Assembly (NCBI RefSeq): GCF_964355755.1
Contig: NC_092677.1
Coordinates: 19,626,101 to 19,690,100, forward strand
Reading direction: 5' to 3'
Origin: Antedon mediterranea
Lineage: Eukaryota > Echinodermata > Crinoidea > Comatulida > Antedonidae
Length of the DNA stretch: 64,000 nucleotides
The notes beneath the pieces were generated by a model. That model was not told where the DNA came from, did no database searches, and saw nothing but the letters and a program-made list of their open reading frames with translations. The translations under genes and the position numbers were made by a program. Positions 43,916 to 55,170 of this stretch are shown piece after piece; within the stretch, counting starts at the first letter, position 1; each line of letters starts with the position of its first letter.

Positions 43916-44218
43916 AAGCGTTCGCGGGAAAGCTCAGCTTTGATTGGCTTACGATGACATTATATCACAAAATGGTGGTTTTGTAGTTGAGCCTCACGTA
44001 ATTTTCACAAATATTGTTTAAAAAATGAAATAAATGAACCTTCTTTATGGTATGTGTGATTTTTCTTTAAAAGATTTGAATAATAAAGGCTTCATATCGA
44101 TTTTTTTGGCACTTATAATAAATATTTCTCAGAGAAAAAAGCACATGGCTTGTAGAACTATATTATCTTGACAAACAAATCCCAGGTCATGAGAGGCTCA
44201 ACAACAAAAACAAGGTTG

Positions 44219-44258
44219 AATAGTGCAGGGAGTTGATTTTACAACTCCCTGAATAGTG
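44219..44258. mobile_element. Micro-hairpin insertion, copy 3 (26 bp plus 7-bp duplications)
   Basis: Hairpin 44226-44251 has 10-bp arms, CAGGGAGTTG and CAACTCCCTG, around ATTTTA. Flanked by AATAGTG at 44219-44225 and 44252-44258. It lies within the inner element of the TTAA transposon, so it is the youngest layer there. Confidence 0.92.
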
Positions 44259-45476
44259 TAAGGACCGTTCGATGATTTTTGAGTAAACAATCTACCGCGT
44301 ATGGTCGTACGCGATAGATAGTACGATATTTTAACTACATTTTTTACATGTTTGGTTGGATGTAATGGAAATAAAAAATAGTTGATCTGATGGAATGATA
44401 TGTAAATAAACAAATACTCAAAAGAATTATGTTTACAGTTCAATTATTTTCAGAATAATAATACATAAAAATGTGTTTACCAATGGACAAATAATCGCGT
44501 CAATGACATAGCGCGCATGGTAACGTACGCGGAGTTGAAACGTAAAAAGTTTACATGCGCCCTCTGTAGTATGTGAAACGATCTATTTTTAGAAGTTTAA
44601 GTAGAGATCATCACGCGTCACCTCCTCTCACGATGCTCTTTGATCGGCCGCCGTAACTTTAACATCGCGCTCATTGTGATAAATTTCTGTTTTTATTTTT
44701 GGGGTTAGTGTAGCCTACTCTGTGCATACTAATATACACACAAATATGTCACACGAATACAATATTGAACCTCTAAAAAAAGGGCACCCTTAAAATTTAG
44801 GGGGGGTCCGGACCCCGTGGACCCCCCCCCCCCTCTGAATCCGCCCCAGCAATCGTTTAGTAATAGGCTAGCTAGGCCCATGAATGATGGCCCCAATGCA
44901 ATGTTTTAACGTAGCCATCGTGGCATGGAATCCCTAGTCAGAAATGGCTCTCACCCCGGCATGAATAAAATGATTTAGGCTAGGCCTAGCCTACTAGTAC
45001 GTGAAGCCGATATACGATCTGTACTATTAATTCGAGGTATAAAAATAGTATAATTTATGACTCCGTAATCTGTACTAAATTTTGTATTTCATTAAATGTC
45101 AAATAAATATATGCTACTACTGTTATTATTACACTTTAGGCCTAGCTTAGCAAATCTACAAAAAAATGTATTTCACAATGATCGGGTGGTCATCGTTTGA
45201 CAGAGGAGAGAGAACATAACGTACAAGCTTGACGTCGCGAGTTTGGAATCCACTGATGACGTGATTTTGTGAATATCTCATGAATATTAATGAGCTTCCC
45301 TAAGCTGCTGAAAAACAGACTTTCCATGAATTTACCCTAAAATGTATATGAAATTTAATTTTTTTAATTTCTCGTTATTACTTCTTCATTCTGACATGTC
45401 TATATTGTTATAATGTTTTTTATTTAATAAATAAACGATATTTAAAAGCAATTTTAAACCCAGAATCCCCCTTTAA

Positions 45477-47674
45477 AAAATGGCATGATTACTTCAAAAC
45501 AATGTTCCAAAATCAAACAAATAATATACAAGAAATCAATATAGAAGACGATAACGATAACAATTGCGAACATAACGATTGTTACAATGAAGAAATCAGC
45601 CGGGAAGAGGTAATTTATGCAATTAAAGCACAGAAAAGGGGTAAAGCTCCAGGTATTGATGGATTCCCAATTGAATTTTTTACTTGTATGCCAAATGCTG
45701 CTATTAGCGCAATTACGAACATTTTTAATAGTATTTTTACCTCTGGAAATTTTCCCCAACAATGGGCAACAAGCATTATTATTCCTATATTTAAAAAGGG
45801 TAAAAGAGATCAACCAGCAAATTATAGAGGCGTATCCTTAATATCCACTTTAGGCAAGGTGTTTTTATACATTATAAGCAATAGATTAAGCAATTGGACA
45901 GAAGAAAATGAAATATTACATCAAGAACAGGGAGGGTTTAGAAAAGATTGTCGTACTATTGATAACATATTTATTTTAGACACAATTGTTAACAAATATC
46001 TCTCCAAAAAAACGAGGAACTGTGTACATGGCGTTTATAGATTTAAAACGCGCTTTCGATTCTATTAGACACGATTTCCTTATAAGTAAACTAAGAAAAT
46101 CTGGTATAAAAGGTAAAATAATCAAAGTTATAAAAACAATGTATAGTAAACTAAAAGGGCATATAAAGGTTGGCAACAAAATTGGAGAATCCTTTAAATG
46201 TAAAGTAGGAATACAACAAGGGTCACCTTTATCTTCATTATTATTTAATATTTTTATTAATGATATAACTGAGTTATTACATACTGCTGAAAATCGAAAC
46301 AAAATAAAAATTGATAACATAAATATTAATCACCTACTGTATGCAGATGATCTAGTTTTAATCAGTGATATACAGTGTACTCATTACAAGATCTTTAAAA
46401 TAAACTAGCATATTATTGTAATAGGTGGGGATTGGTAGTTAACATTGACAAAAGTAAAATAGGCCTAATAGTATTTTTTTTAAATGGAAAACTTAAGAAC
46501 TACGAAAAGTGGAATTATCTTGGTAAAGAAATTGAAATAGTAAAATCTCTTAAATATCTTGGAGTCACTTTCGATTGTTCAGGAAATTGGGAAAAGGCCA
46601 GAGAACAAAATAATACACAGGCTAATAAAGCACTTTTTTCACTCAAAAATATAATATATCAGAAATATGGACATCTACCAGTGAATATTTGGAACTACTT
46701 ATTTGATGTTAAAATAAACCCAATTATGCTGTATGGTAGTGAAATATGGGGAAAACTAAACAACAACAAAATTGATGATATTCAAAATAATTTCTGTAGA
46801 TATGTTTTAGGGGTCAGGAAATCAGCCACAAATGTTTCAATTAGAGGAGAATGTGGACGATTCTCTTTATCAATCGAAAGTGTACTCAATGTTATCCGTT
46901 ATTGGGTAAGACTAGTAAATATGAACGAGGACAAATATGCGAAGAAATGTTATAAATCTCAACTTCATAAAGCGCAAAATAATAGTAATTGTTGGGTAAG
47001 CGATGTAAAACATATGTTATGCTCTATTGGTCATGGAAACATATGGTTTTCACAAAATAATGTCCTTGATAAATTTTATATAATTAATAAAATAAAAGAA
47101 AGGCTAACCAATCCTTTCTTGAAAGCATAAATATTTCTTCAAAATTAAGATATTATAAAATGTTCAAAAACAATTTCGGAGTAGATGGATACTTACTACA
47201 GACCCTTGATACTAGATATAAGCGAGCTTTAAGTCAACTAAGACTGGGCACACTTCAACTAGAGGTAGAAAAGGGAATATGGAAAAGAATAGAGCGCAGC
47301 AATAGGTTATGTAAAATTTGTAATATAAATGAAGTTGAAGATGAATATCATTTTGTTACAGTTTGCTCTCGTTACAAGGAAATCAGAAAAAATGTATACC
47401 TTCTTTATTTTTTGAAAATCCAAATACTTTTAAATTCTGCCGTTTAATGTCATCACAGGATCCAATAATAGGTAATCTATCTAAATATATTTATCATGCT
47501 TATAAGTTAAGATATATGTTTTGCTTAGAGAACGAAATTAATTAATTCATTTATCTTGTGACCATAAATTGCTTTATTTTTCAATGTAATTATTATTTTG
47601 TTAATTACTAGGGACCAGAGGCCTAAAGTAAATAAAGTCAGGCGATAAGCCTGAATGAATGAATGAATGAATGA
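45477..47674 (+). pseudogene. LINE-B: RT and C-terminus right of the TTAA element
   Basis: Frames: EVIYAIKAQKRGKAPGIDGF, RDQPANYRGVSLISTLGKVF, EQGGFRKDCRTIDNIFILD, (shift) VYMAFIDLKRAFDSIRHDFL (motif A), GIQQGSPLSSLLFNIFIND (motif B), NHLLYADDLVLIS at 46331-46372 (catalytic YADD intact), (shift) SLKYLGVTFDCSGNW, NPIMLYGSEIWG, and a zinc-knuckle-like LCKICNINEVEDEYHFVTVC. Only three or four frame breaks, so younger than its host LINEs. Ends in (GAAT)n at 47653-47674. Clade not fixed; I/Jockey-group-like. Confidence 0.88.
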
Positions 47675-48196
47675 AATAAGTTTTGTAGATTTTATTTCCG
47701 TAAATCTGGTCAAAATCCTGAGTTAGCTTTATTTAAAGATAGAAAGAATATATTTGATTTAATTTCCTTGTATAAATGTATGAACTCTGTTGTTGATGGT
47801 AACTTTATTTCTTATTTTAAACTTTCCCTTCCTGTTTATAGATTAAGAAATCCTGGGTTATTTTTTGTTCCACCGGGAAGGGTTAATGTAACTAGGGATG
47901 GTTGGATCTGTCGTCTTCCTAGATTATTTAATTATATTTGCTATTCGTTTATTGATATTTTTTGTGATACTATTTATTGTTTTCGTTGTAAGATTACTGT
48001 TGCTATTACATCTATTTAATTACTTTCTTTATGATAATTTGCTATGGTATTGATTTACCTGTAATTTTAGCTAATTGTGTTGTTTAATTAATTATCTATA
48101 TAAATTATATTTATTGATTCAATCCTGTTATGGGCGACTTTGGTCGCTGTTGGATGAAGATGAAATAAAATTTTAAAAAATTAAATAAAAAATAAA
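47675..48196 (+). pseudogene. LINE-A C-terminus and 3' UTR
   Basis: Continues from RVQK with KFCRFYFRKSGQNPELALFK, ISLYKCMNSVVDGNFISYFK and LRNPGLFFVPPGRVNVTRDG, ends at 48019, then a 3' UTR with GGCGACTTTGGTCGC hairpin and an A-rich tail (48165-48196). Confidence 0.85.
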
Positions 48197-49160
48197 AGGT
48201 GTCATGACCACTTGTTTCATAAAGTGAGCACGTAAAATTGGGTTGATATCAACTCTGTTAAAATCGCCCAGTATGACGAAACCAATTTCCGGGTATCTTG
48301 TCTTTAACTGATCAACAGTAAAAATTATGTGGTCTGGTCAACTAGCGCTTGCTGATGTTTAGATTTTGGAAGTGTATAAACAGCACAGACATCTATCTCT
48401 GACACCTTGCGTGGGAGTCGGTAAGGACGAACATACAGCCACAAACATTCAATAACATCTTTAATCGGCGTTGTCTTTTACGTAGACGGCAACTCCGCCA
48501 CCAGTTTTTTCCTCTCTTAATTTAGTGAAAACATTAAAGCCATCAATTGATAAGAAATCTGTCGAGATTGAATTCGACTGCCATGTTTCTGTTATAACAG
48601 CTATATCAAAAGGGCATATACAGTTATTCTTAATAACGGCTTCTAATTCGTCAACTTTGTTGAGTACGGAGCGAGTGTTTGTAAGTAAAACACCAAGTAG
48701 ACCACCAACGGTTTTGGGAGCGAAATGAAAAATGTTCTTACCCAATTCCTCCAGATGCTTGTCTTTAGAGCTCATATTAACGTATATTAAATTGGCATTA
48801 GGCCTACGTACCATGGAGTTGGCATCACGAAAACTAGCGATATGTCCATAGCACGAAAAAACTAACATCAGAAAAAACAGTAACGTAATCCAGCAAAACA
48901 CACGAAAGGGACATCAAAAAACACATACAAGACATCAAATCCATGATAAAAAAACATCAAAACTACAACAGGAAACTAAAGTCTGGAGAGCGGCTAATGT
49001 AGCGCTACCGAGACGACAAACCACACACCAGATAAGTGGGTGGCTACTTAGTTTAATCGCTCCTTGAGCACTCTTTAGATCATTATAGAACGAGTGAAAC
49101 TTGGATACTCTACGAAGAACATCCCAATGCCACACAACCACACGACTACTTGAAATGTTT
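48197..49160 (-). pseudogene. LINE-C 5' half: endonuclease
   Basis: The minus-strand frame 48461-48901 contains LLTNTRSVLNKVDELEAVIK, DIAVITETWQSNSI and KTGGGVAVYVKDNAD, the APE-type endonuclease. Downstream, with a shift, comes LWLYVRPYRLPRKVSEIDVC, GFVILGDFNRVDINPILRAH (GDFN) and FMKQVVMTP, which joins TSPTRELAILD at 40125 once LINE-A and one AGGTGT are removed. Sequence to about 49160 is likely its 5' region. Confidence 0.85.
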
Positions 49161-49162
49161 AA

Positions 49163-49375
49163 TTGAGAAGACGGAATCCTTTTTTTTTCTTTATTGATGT
49201 CTCTGGGTTAAAGGCAAACACAAAAAAAGTTGTCCTCTATGCACGCCGCGGTGGTACAACATCCAATCGGTGTGAAGTTTGCAGTCAACATCCGCTTGCA
49301 ACGGAGATGGTCATGGGCTATATAAAAAGTTGTGAAACCAAATATTTACTGAATTATAACTTATTAAATATTTAA
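49163..49375 (+). other. Short open frame with Cys pattern
   Basis: A 70-codon frame containing RRGGTTSNRCEVCSQHPL and a later SCETKY. Faint resemblance to the C-terminal Cys-rich tail of piggyBac-type transposases; I cannot support it further. Confidence 0.2.
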
Positions 49376-50560
49376 AAAATTACCTCTGGATCTAAAGGCT
49401 ATCAATTGTGGAATTTCCAGAGTCGAAGGTTAGTCACAATTTTAACAGGATTATTTATGTAGGCTTTATAACTATATTGTTATATCTTTCCAAGATTTGA
49501 AGTTGCCCTACGTTTAGGCCTACAGTATTCGTTTTCTTTCATTCTTAGCGTGTACATTATAGAGCATCGGCAATGCCACCTGTATTTTAACATTGGGAAT
49601 GCGAATTATTCGTTTACGTAAGGTGATTAAGTGCTATAACTTAAGCTACCACGTTTTTATCGTTGGTACAGAATCGTAATTATAAATACATCTACATTTT
49701 GGCGCTTATCATTATTTTTGATTTTACTTTGTAGTGTTTAAGATCACATGAAGGATCTGTACCTACAAATTCCATTTCATCATCGTATTCGGGATTGTCA
49801 GCGTTGGACCACCCGAGTCTGCTTATTTCCAGTTTATTGATCAGTAGGCCTATAGTAACGTACTTGTTATAAAACGTTACGCGCCTTAACATTTTGTCCC
49901 CATATAGCTAGTTTTCGATTTTTGTCTATCCAATCCAAGTAAACTTTTGTAATGAAAATCTTACAGTTTAATAAGTAATAATATAAGTGTATATTTGTTT
50001 TATAATACATTTTAAAATTTATCTTAAAATGTATTTGTTCTACTGCTTTTATGTCCAAGGGTCCCGGCAACCCGATAGATAGTGATTTAGTTCACTTTTG
50101 GAATGCCCTGTCTCATGTTCTGGTTGTTATTTATTATGATTATGTTTGTGTATTTTATTGTTTTGAGAGGAATAACTGAAATGAAAGTGTTAATGATATA
50201 AGCCCATGGAGTAAAGATAATAAATTCAAATTGTGTAATCTTAGTTTTTTGTGTATTTGTTATGTGTTAAAATGGTAGAAGGTCTAAATACTTAATTTAT
50301 AGAAAAGTATTGCAAAAGTAGCACACAAAAATACATATATATACCCATGATTTAAAACAATGCATTAAAAAATGTTTATACATAAAATTAAAAAAAACGG
50401 CTTATCAACGATACAAATGGTAACCATACAAAATGTGTTTAAAAAAACTTATATTAATTGAAATATAATAGGTCAAAACAAAGTAAAGATGGAAGAAGGC
50501 GCAGTCTCGGCAACAGCATCACTGCTTAATGTCGTTTCTTGCAGATCCGTGATGACAAAG
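49376..50560. other. Unassigned AT-rich stretch
   Basis: No gene. 50080-50240 (ending AATAAATTCAAATTGTG) resembles a LINE 3' tail, but no coding portion supports it. Confidence 0.4.
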
Positions 50561-50760
50561 TCAGTAATTGGTCTTGTTGCCAACGGTTTTATCTGATTTA
50601 TTTTGCTTTTCATTCACTTGTTTTTCTGCTTGTTTTTTCTGACCTTTCTTCTGCTTTTTCTTTTCATTCTTACTCATTTTGAGTATTTGCAGATTTTCCC
50701 CTTCGTCATTATTAATAGATTTTACTCTATTAATTGCATCTTTCATTATCTGTTCTACGC
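50561..50760 (-). other. Lys-rich open frame, unknown
   Basis: The minus strand encodes EQIMKDAINRVKSINNDEG followed by a K/Q/N-rich stretch (KKKQKKGQKKQAEKQ). Could be a LINE ORF1 remnant or an exon; no splice or family evidence. Confidence 0.25.
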
Positions 50761-50884
50761 ATTCATCTTAAAGTAAACGTGGAAGTTAATCAATATACAA
50801 AATGGATAGAATATAGCTTGTTGTTTCACGATATCCTTTATCTTGTCAATTAGGCTAGATCCGAAACGGTCTTGCTTTGCCATA

Positions 50885-51030
50885 ATAAGTTGTTATATAC
50901 TTTATATGGGCAAGTATAATAACAGCGCACTTTGATAAAAGTACTTTGACAAATTATTAAAATAAAAACAAATTGTATCACGATAAAATTCGGAACTACT
51001 GTATTTACGGCCATTGGTTTGTTATACACT
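50885..51030 (+). repeat. Dispersed repeat E, copy 2
   Basis: See 37845-37975. This copy has GTTATATACTTTATATGGGC, AATTCGGAACTACTGTATTT and ACGGCCATTGG. Confidence 0.75.
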
Positions 51031-51454
51031 ATTCCTTCACTTCAATATATGTAGGCTAAAAATTACGTACGTGGAGATAAAAAAAAGTGGACAAAAATCG
51101 AATGAAAACACATTGCTGCGGTAACACGAATTAAGTTTATTCATTTATATTTCATTTTTATTTCACTAGTTTTGATATTTTGCAATTAGTTCGTATGGGA
51201 GATTTGTTACGTAACTTGCTACTTTTGTAATTAAAGTGTGATCCACCTCAGAAACCCCGGTTTGACTGCCTTAATAATAATTCACATGGCATGATTATTA
51301 AGTATAATAAAAGCGTACTTTTCCCGGTCATGATATTTCTTTTCGTACATAAGACTCCTCATGAGACGTCACAAAATATGAATGAATATTCATTAATCAT
51401 GTCCATAAGCTACGTTAGAAATGAGCTAACAATTCGCTAATACAAAGGTTCTCT

Positions 51455-51545
51455 GTTGAGCTGTCTGTAGTCGAGTGAATTAAGCTATGGACTTTATATG
51501 TCGATGTATGGGGTTCGAATCCGATGAGCAAGTTCTTTTTACTTT
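51455..51545 (+). mobile_element. tRNA-like SINE head
   Basis: GTCTGTAGTCGAGTGAATTA (A-box-like) and GGGGTTCGAATCCGATGAGC (good B box) about 35 bp apart. The B box fits the polymerase III consensus. The body downstream (51546-51840) is U-rich and ends GAAAGAGAAGAAGAG; its extent is uncertain. Confidence 0.6.
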
Positions 51546-51924
51546 ATAGTGAGAGAGAGATTATTTAGAGGGTTAGGTTTAGTTATATTTAGGAACTTCA
51601 CTATTATCCTTTCACTCATTGTAGTTTTTATATTTAGTCTTTTTCGGTACCCTGAAACTAAAAGTCTTCATTACTGTTTTTGTCCTGTTTCCGGTTCCCG
51701 TGTTTTCTTTTTCAGTTTTTATGGGCTGGGCTTTTCTATACAAGCTTCGCTTTTTTGGAATGTTGCCCCTCTTATTTTAATCATATTTACTGTTAATTTT
51801 TATATTCTATGAAAGAGAAGAAGAGAAATATATGTTACTTTGATTAATTGATTGAATGATATCTTTCACATAAGGGGCCCCAACTTCTGTACGAAATTAA
51901 AAAAAAATTTTTTTTAACAAACAA
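51546..51924. other. Possible SINE body, otherwise unassigned
   Basis: Contains an 87-codon frame (51549-51812), highly hydrophobic because of T-richness; no similarity, most likely non-coding. Confidence 0.35.
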
Positions 51925-51990
51925 ACTGTCAACAATACAATTCGGAACTACTTACGGCCATTGATTTTGTTATAAACACGGAGTATTCCT
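51925..51990 (+). repeat. Dispersed repeat E, partial copy
   Basis: AATTCGGAACTACTTACGGC followed by CATTGATTTTGTTATA, matching the 3' parts of the other copies. Confidence 0.6.
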
Positions 51991-52175
51991 TTACTCTGTA
52001 AGCTACAAAATGAAAGCAATACAATACAGTGACAACGTGCCTGAGCGGGACAGACTTCTGTCGATCAGTCAGCAGAGATTAAAACAGTTTAATGATAAAA
52101 TATGATTAAGAATAATAACAATGATTACGGACTCAACACAAAAAATAGTCGAAATTAGATGATGCGATCGGACAC

Positions 52176-52616
52176 AAACATTTTGGGTGTATTTTTTGTT
52201 GATATGTGATATTTAGCGGAAACACAACACTCAGTTGGATTCGTTTTATTTGTGTGTGTGTTTTTTTTTTTTTTTGTTCATTTACATTTTTTTCATGTGT
52301 TTTTTTTTTCATTTTTTGTGTGTGTATTTTTTCGTATCTTTTTTGCAAGTTTTGTAATTACATTACATTGTGATTTTGTTTTGATTTTTAGCTTTAAACA
52401 TTTTGGGTGTATTTTTTGTTGATATGTGATATTTAGCGGAAACACAACACTCAGTTGGATTCGTTTTATTTGTGTGTGTGTTTTTTTTTTTTTTTTGTTC
52501 ATTTACATTTTTTTCATGTGTTTTTTTTTTCATTTTTTGTGTGTGTATTTTTTCGTATCTTTTTTGCAAGTTTTGTAATTACATTACATTGTGATTTTGT
52601 TTTGATTTTTAGCTTT
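52176..52616 (+). repeat. Recent tandem duplication, 220-bp unit x2
   Basis: 52176-52395 and 52396-52616 are virtually identical, differing by one T in a T run. Units begin AAACATTTTGGGTGTATTTT and end TTTGATTTTTAGCTTT, with a GT/T-rich centre. The near identity implies a recent event. Confidence 0.95.
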
Positions 52617-52639
52617 AAACGGTGATACTTAATTATTAA

Positions 52640-52725
52640 ATGTCGCGGATTGAACTCGAACCTACTAAGCATTGATATCAATGGTCACGGCGATTTGCTC
52701 AGTGAGCCAAACCGTGATTTTTGAT
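52640..52725 (-). mobile_element. tRNA-like SINE head
   Basis: Minus strand: ACGGTTTGGCTCACTGAGCA (A-box-like TGGCTCACTGAGC) and AGGTTCGAGTTCAATCCGCG (B-box-like) with tRNA spacing. The tandem duplication lies on its 3' side. Confidence 0.65.
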
Positions 52726-53002
52726 TTTGTTCAAATTACTGTTATTTTTTGCCTTTTTTTAGTGTTTATCCTTAAAATTTAGGAAAGTGACACGTACCTT
52801 TCAGTGGTTTTGGAGGAGATACGTAAAATTACGAGAAAAATTTAGTAGCATTAATATATAGATAATAATTATATAGATTCTCTCGCAAGAATTGCTTCCA
52901 ATCAAACGGCAACCATGTGTTTGATTTCTGCAGCAAAATAGCGTATTTTAACAAAATCAAGATTTTCTTTGATGATTGTTTGCTTTTAGTAACATCGACA
53001 TT

Positions 53003-53105
53003 TTTAGTCGTGACGTGTGCAACGCGACTCTAGCTCACTATGTCGGTCGGTAAACACTAACTTAAGCACGAGACTGCAGCCATGTACAAGGCCTTGTTTG
53101 AAGTC
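53003..53105 (+). repeat. Dispersed repeat G, copy 2
   Basis: Collinear with 22495-22605 (CGGTCGGTAAACACTAACTT, GCACGAGACTGCAGCCATGT). Confidence 0.7.
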
Positions 53106-53380
53106 ATGTTCGTCTTCACATCCAATTAAACATTGTTTTGCCAAAAAATAGCCTTCATTTATTTTCGTACGTTTTTTTCCAGATGGCGTATACCGATAAT
53201 ATGAGATGATGACGGAAATGTAAGAGGAAAACACTTGAAAAATGAAAATCACAATTAACACTCATTTTATTGGTTATCCGCACTTGGATAACCCCTTGTT
53301 ATTGTCAGGATCTTTTTTTTCTATCTTATTCTTTCATTCCACGAATATTATTGCACGTGTATATCAAATTATTCTCAATA

Positions 53381-54066
53381 GCTCCTCGGGATGGATTGTG
53401 ACCCACATTTTTTAAATTTTATTATGGAAGCTGATGAGTTGTAGATATCACTTCATGTAAAATTTATATCTACCGGATGTTCTGACGTCACCATATGGCC
53501 ATTCGAATTTTAAAAATAGAATTTATTTTCGCTTTGAAACTTGTTCCCCTTGTACAGAACGCATTGCGCTTATGGTTTACCCCATGTTCTTTCTTTATCA
53601 ATTTTCTTTCACATGCGTTAAAAAAATTGGAATTTTTATTACGTCATCATATAAAAATAATTAGAATAACGTGACTTGTTTTATTTCATCTATACAGTAC
53701 TGTACTGTATATTTCAATCTGTCATAGCTCCTCGGAATGAAAAGTGACCCGCATGACTAAAACTTATTATGGAAGCTGTTGAATTGTAGATATGAATTCA
53801 TATGCAAATTTTGTCTATCTGATGTCATGACGTCACCATATGGCCAGTTGAATTTAAAAAGTCAAATTTTCATCTCTTTCGTAAATGTGTGTCGCGTTTA
53901 AAAGAGCGCATCTCACTTTTACGTACCCAGCATTCTTCAAATTTGTATTAATGTAATTACTGTATTTAGATAATGATTTTCTAAAATTGTTATCTTTACA
54001 TGTCGCTTTGATGATGTCATCGTGTTAATAATTGGATTAAATGACGGGTCTCGTTATTTCATATAT
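53381..54066 (+). repeat. Diverged tandem repeat, about 346 bp x2
   Basis: Units start at 53381 and 53727 with GCTCCTCGG. Shared blocks: TTATTATGGAAGCTG, TTGTAGATAT, GACGTCACCATATGGCC. Diverged, hence older than the 220-bp duplication. The region is bracketed by GGATAACCC-type motifs at 53285 and 54179. Confidence 0.75.
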
Positions 54067-54188
54067 GTATTCCGTAAATATGCTGTATGATACAAAATAG
54101 GTACAACTCAGCACTGTTGTTGATGGGATAATAATTTCGACGTTCATATGTTAACGTATGTGCATGTTGAATTTCCGCGGATAACCCG

Positions 54189-54209
54189 AACTCGTCACTG
54201 TGACGAGTT
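54189..54209. repeat. 21-bp perfect palindrome
   Basis: Arms AACTCGTCAC and GTGACGAGTT around a single T. Follows GCGGATAACCCG; may mark the end of the element that contains the 346-bp repeats. Confidence 0.85.
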
Positions 54210-54929
54210 CAAATCTAGTTCATTTTGTTATGAACGAACTTCTGGGTTTTTTTTCTCTTGCCACATCCTTATTCTATAATGATTTCGATTGAATAAAATA
54301 AAAAATAAATAAAAATAAATAAAACATTTAAAAAAATAACCGTAGCCAATTCTATGGATTCATTAATTATATCAACCAAAGAATACATTCTATTACAAAA
54401 AAGTCAACTTTAAAATTGTGTGAATATATTATTTATTTTTAAATGTTGTAGAGTACAGAAAAAAAATGTATGATTTTATTTGACCAAATAAATGCTGTGA
54501 GAGCAGTTGACTGAGTTATAATAATAACTGAGTTAATATAGTAATTATAATAGTAATTATAGCGTTATTTATTTTGAAATGTTATAGTGTACCGAAACGA
54601 ATTTATTTGACTAAATAAATGCACCGGTAGCGCCTCACAGTTGACTGGTGAATACAATATACACCAAACACGGATGTGCGTGAACGCGTTCGTTAATAAT
54701 AATTATGATGATCAAAAGCATTTGATTCTGACATTGCGACACGGCGAGAAATTCAACTTTTAACTTCAATTTAATCAGTTTCTGAAATAATGTATGATTT
54801 GAAATTTGTAATATACCATTAATAATCAATTCCAAGCAGGTGGATGCTCCCTGGTGGTAGGATTTGTTGCTCTGGTAGGTATCTTGTGGTGTTTAGTAGG
54901 ACGCGAAATTGATGTAGGCTACCTACCGC
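54210..54929. other. AT-rich stretch, nothing recognised
   Basis: Contains (AAATAAAA)-type low complexity at 54290-54330 and two similar GACTAAATAAATGC segments (54480 and 54600). Confidence 0.45.
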
Positions 54930-55170
54930 CGAATGAATTTGATCCAACTCGGCCCAAGTGAAGTCGGCCCCAACAACTAAAGCGGCCAACAATTAATCGG
55001 CCACATTAGAGTATGGAACGCAAAAAGTGCACACGAAGCGAATTGATATAAAATAATTTTAAAAGGGCCTATATTATCTATTTTAGTATCTATCTAGGCC
55101 TACATTATATATTATAATTATATCTAAGAATAGTTAGATTCATTCTGGGAAACATCCTTGTATAAACTAT
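54930..55170 (-). repeat. Dispersed repeat D, inverted copy
   Basis: Inverted relative to 34980-35370: CAACTCGGCCCAAGTGAAGT, AGTATGGAACGCAAAAAGTG and ATTCATTCTGGGAAACATCC appear in reverse order and orientation. Confidence 0.75.

Larger units (their letters stand above)
43205..44849. mobile_element. Inner DNA element with CTGGGGCGGATCCAG ends
   Basis: Tips CTGGGGCGGATCCAG and CTGAATCCGCCCCAG (reverse complements, one mismatch), followed inward by GGGGGGGTCCGG-like G/C runs on both sides and AAAAAGGGCAC. Flanked by CAATC at 43200-43204 and 44850-44854, a possible 5-bp duplication. The GGCGGATCCAG tip resembles widespread hAT-like repeats, yet hAT would give 8 bp. No transposase. Contains repeat F, repeat B and micro-hairpin copy 3. 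Confidence 0.75.
42198..45476. mobile_element. 3.3-kb DNA element with TTAA target duplication (Kolobok/piggyBac-like)
   Basis: Element 42202-45472, flanked by TTAA at 42198-42201 and 45473-45476. TIRs are AGGGGGGTTCCGGGTTTAAA on the left and AGGGGGATTCTGGGTTTAAA (reverse complement) on the right. Removing the element and one TTAA restores LINE-B as NITLKKWHDYFKTMFQ, so the boundaries are certain. TTAA duplication plus AGGGG tips favour Kolobok-type over piggyBac (usually CCC tips), but no transposase is seen. It carries a second element (43205-44849) and a micro-hairpin. GC-rich TAGGCCTA clusters flank the inner element. Confidence 0.93.

Noticed and set aside
51549-51812. Hydrophobic 87-codon frame that looks like a membrane protein
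   Set aside because: T-rich composition explains the hydrophobicity; it lies just downstream of a SINE promoter with no splice or homology support.
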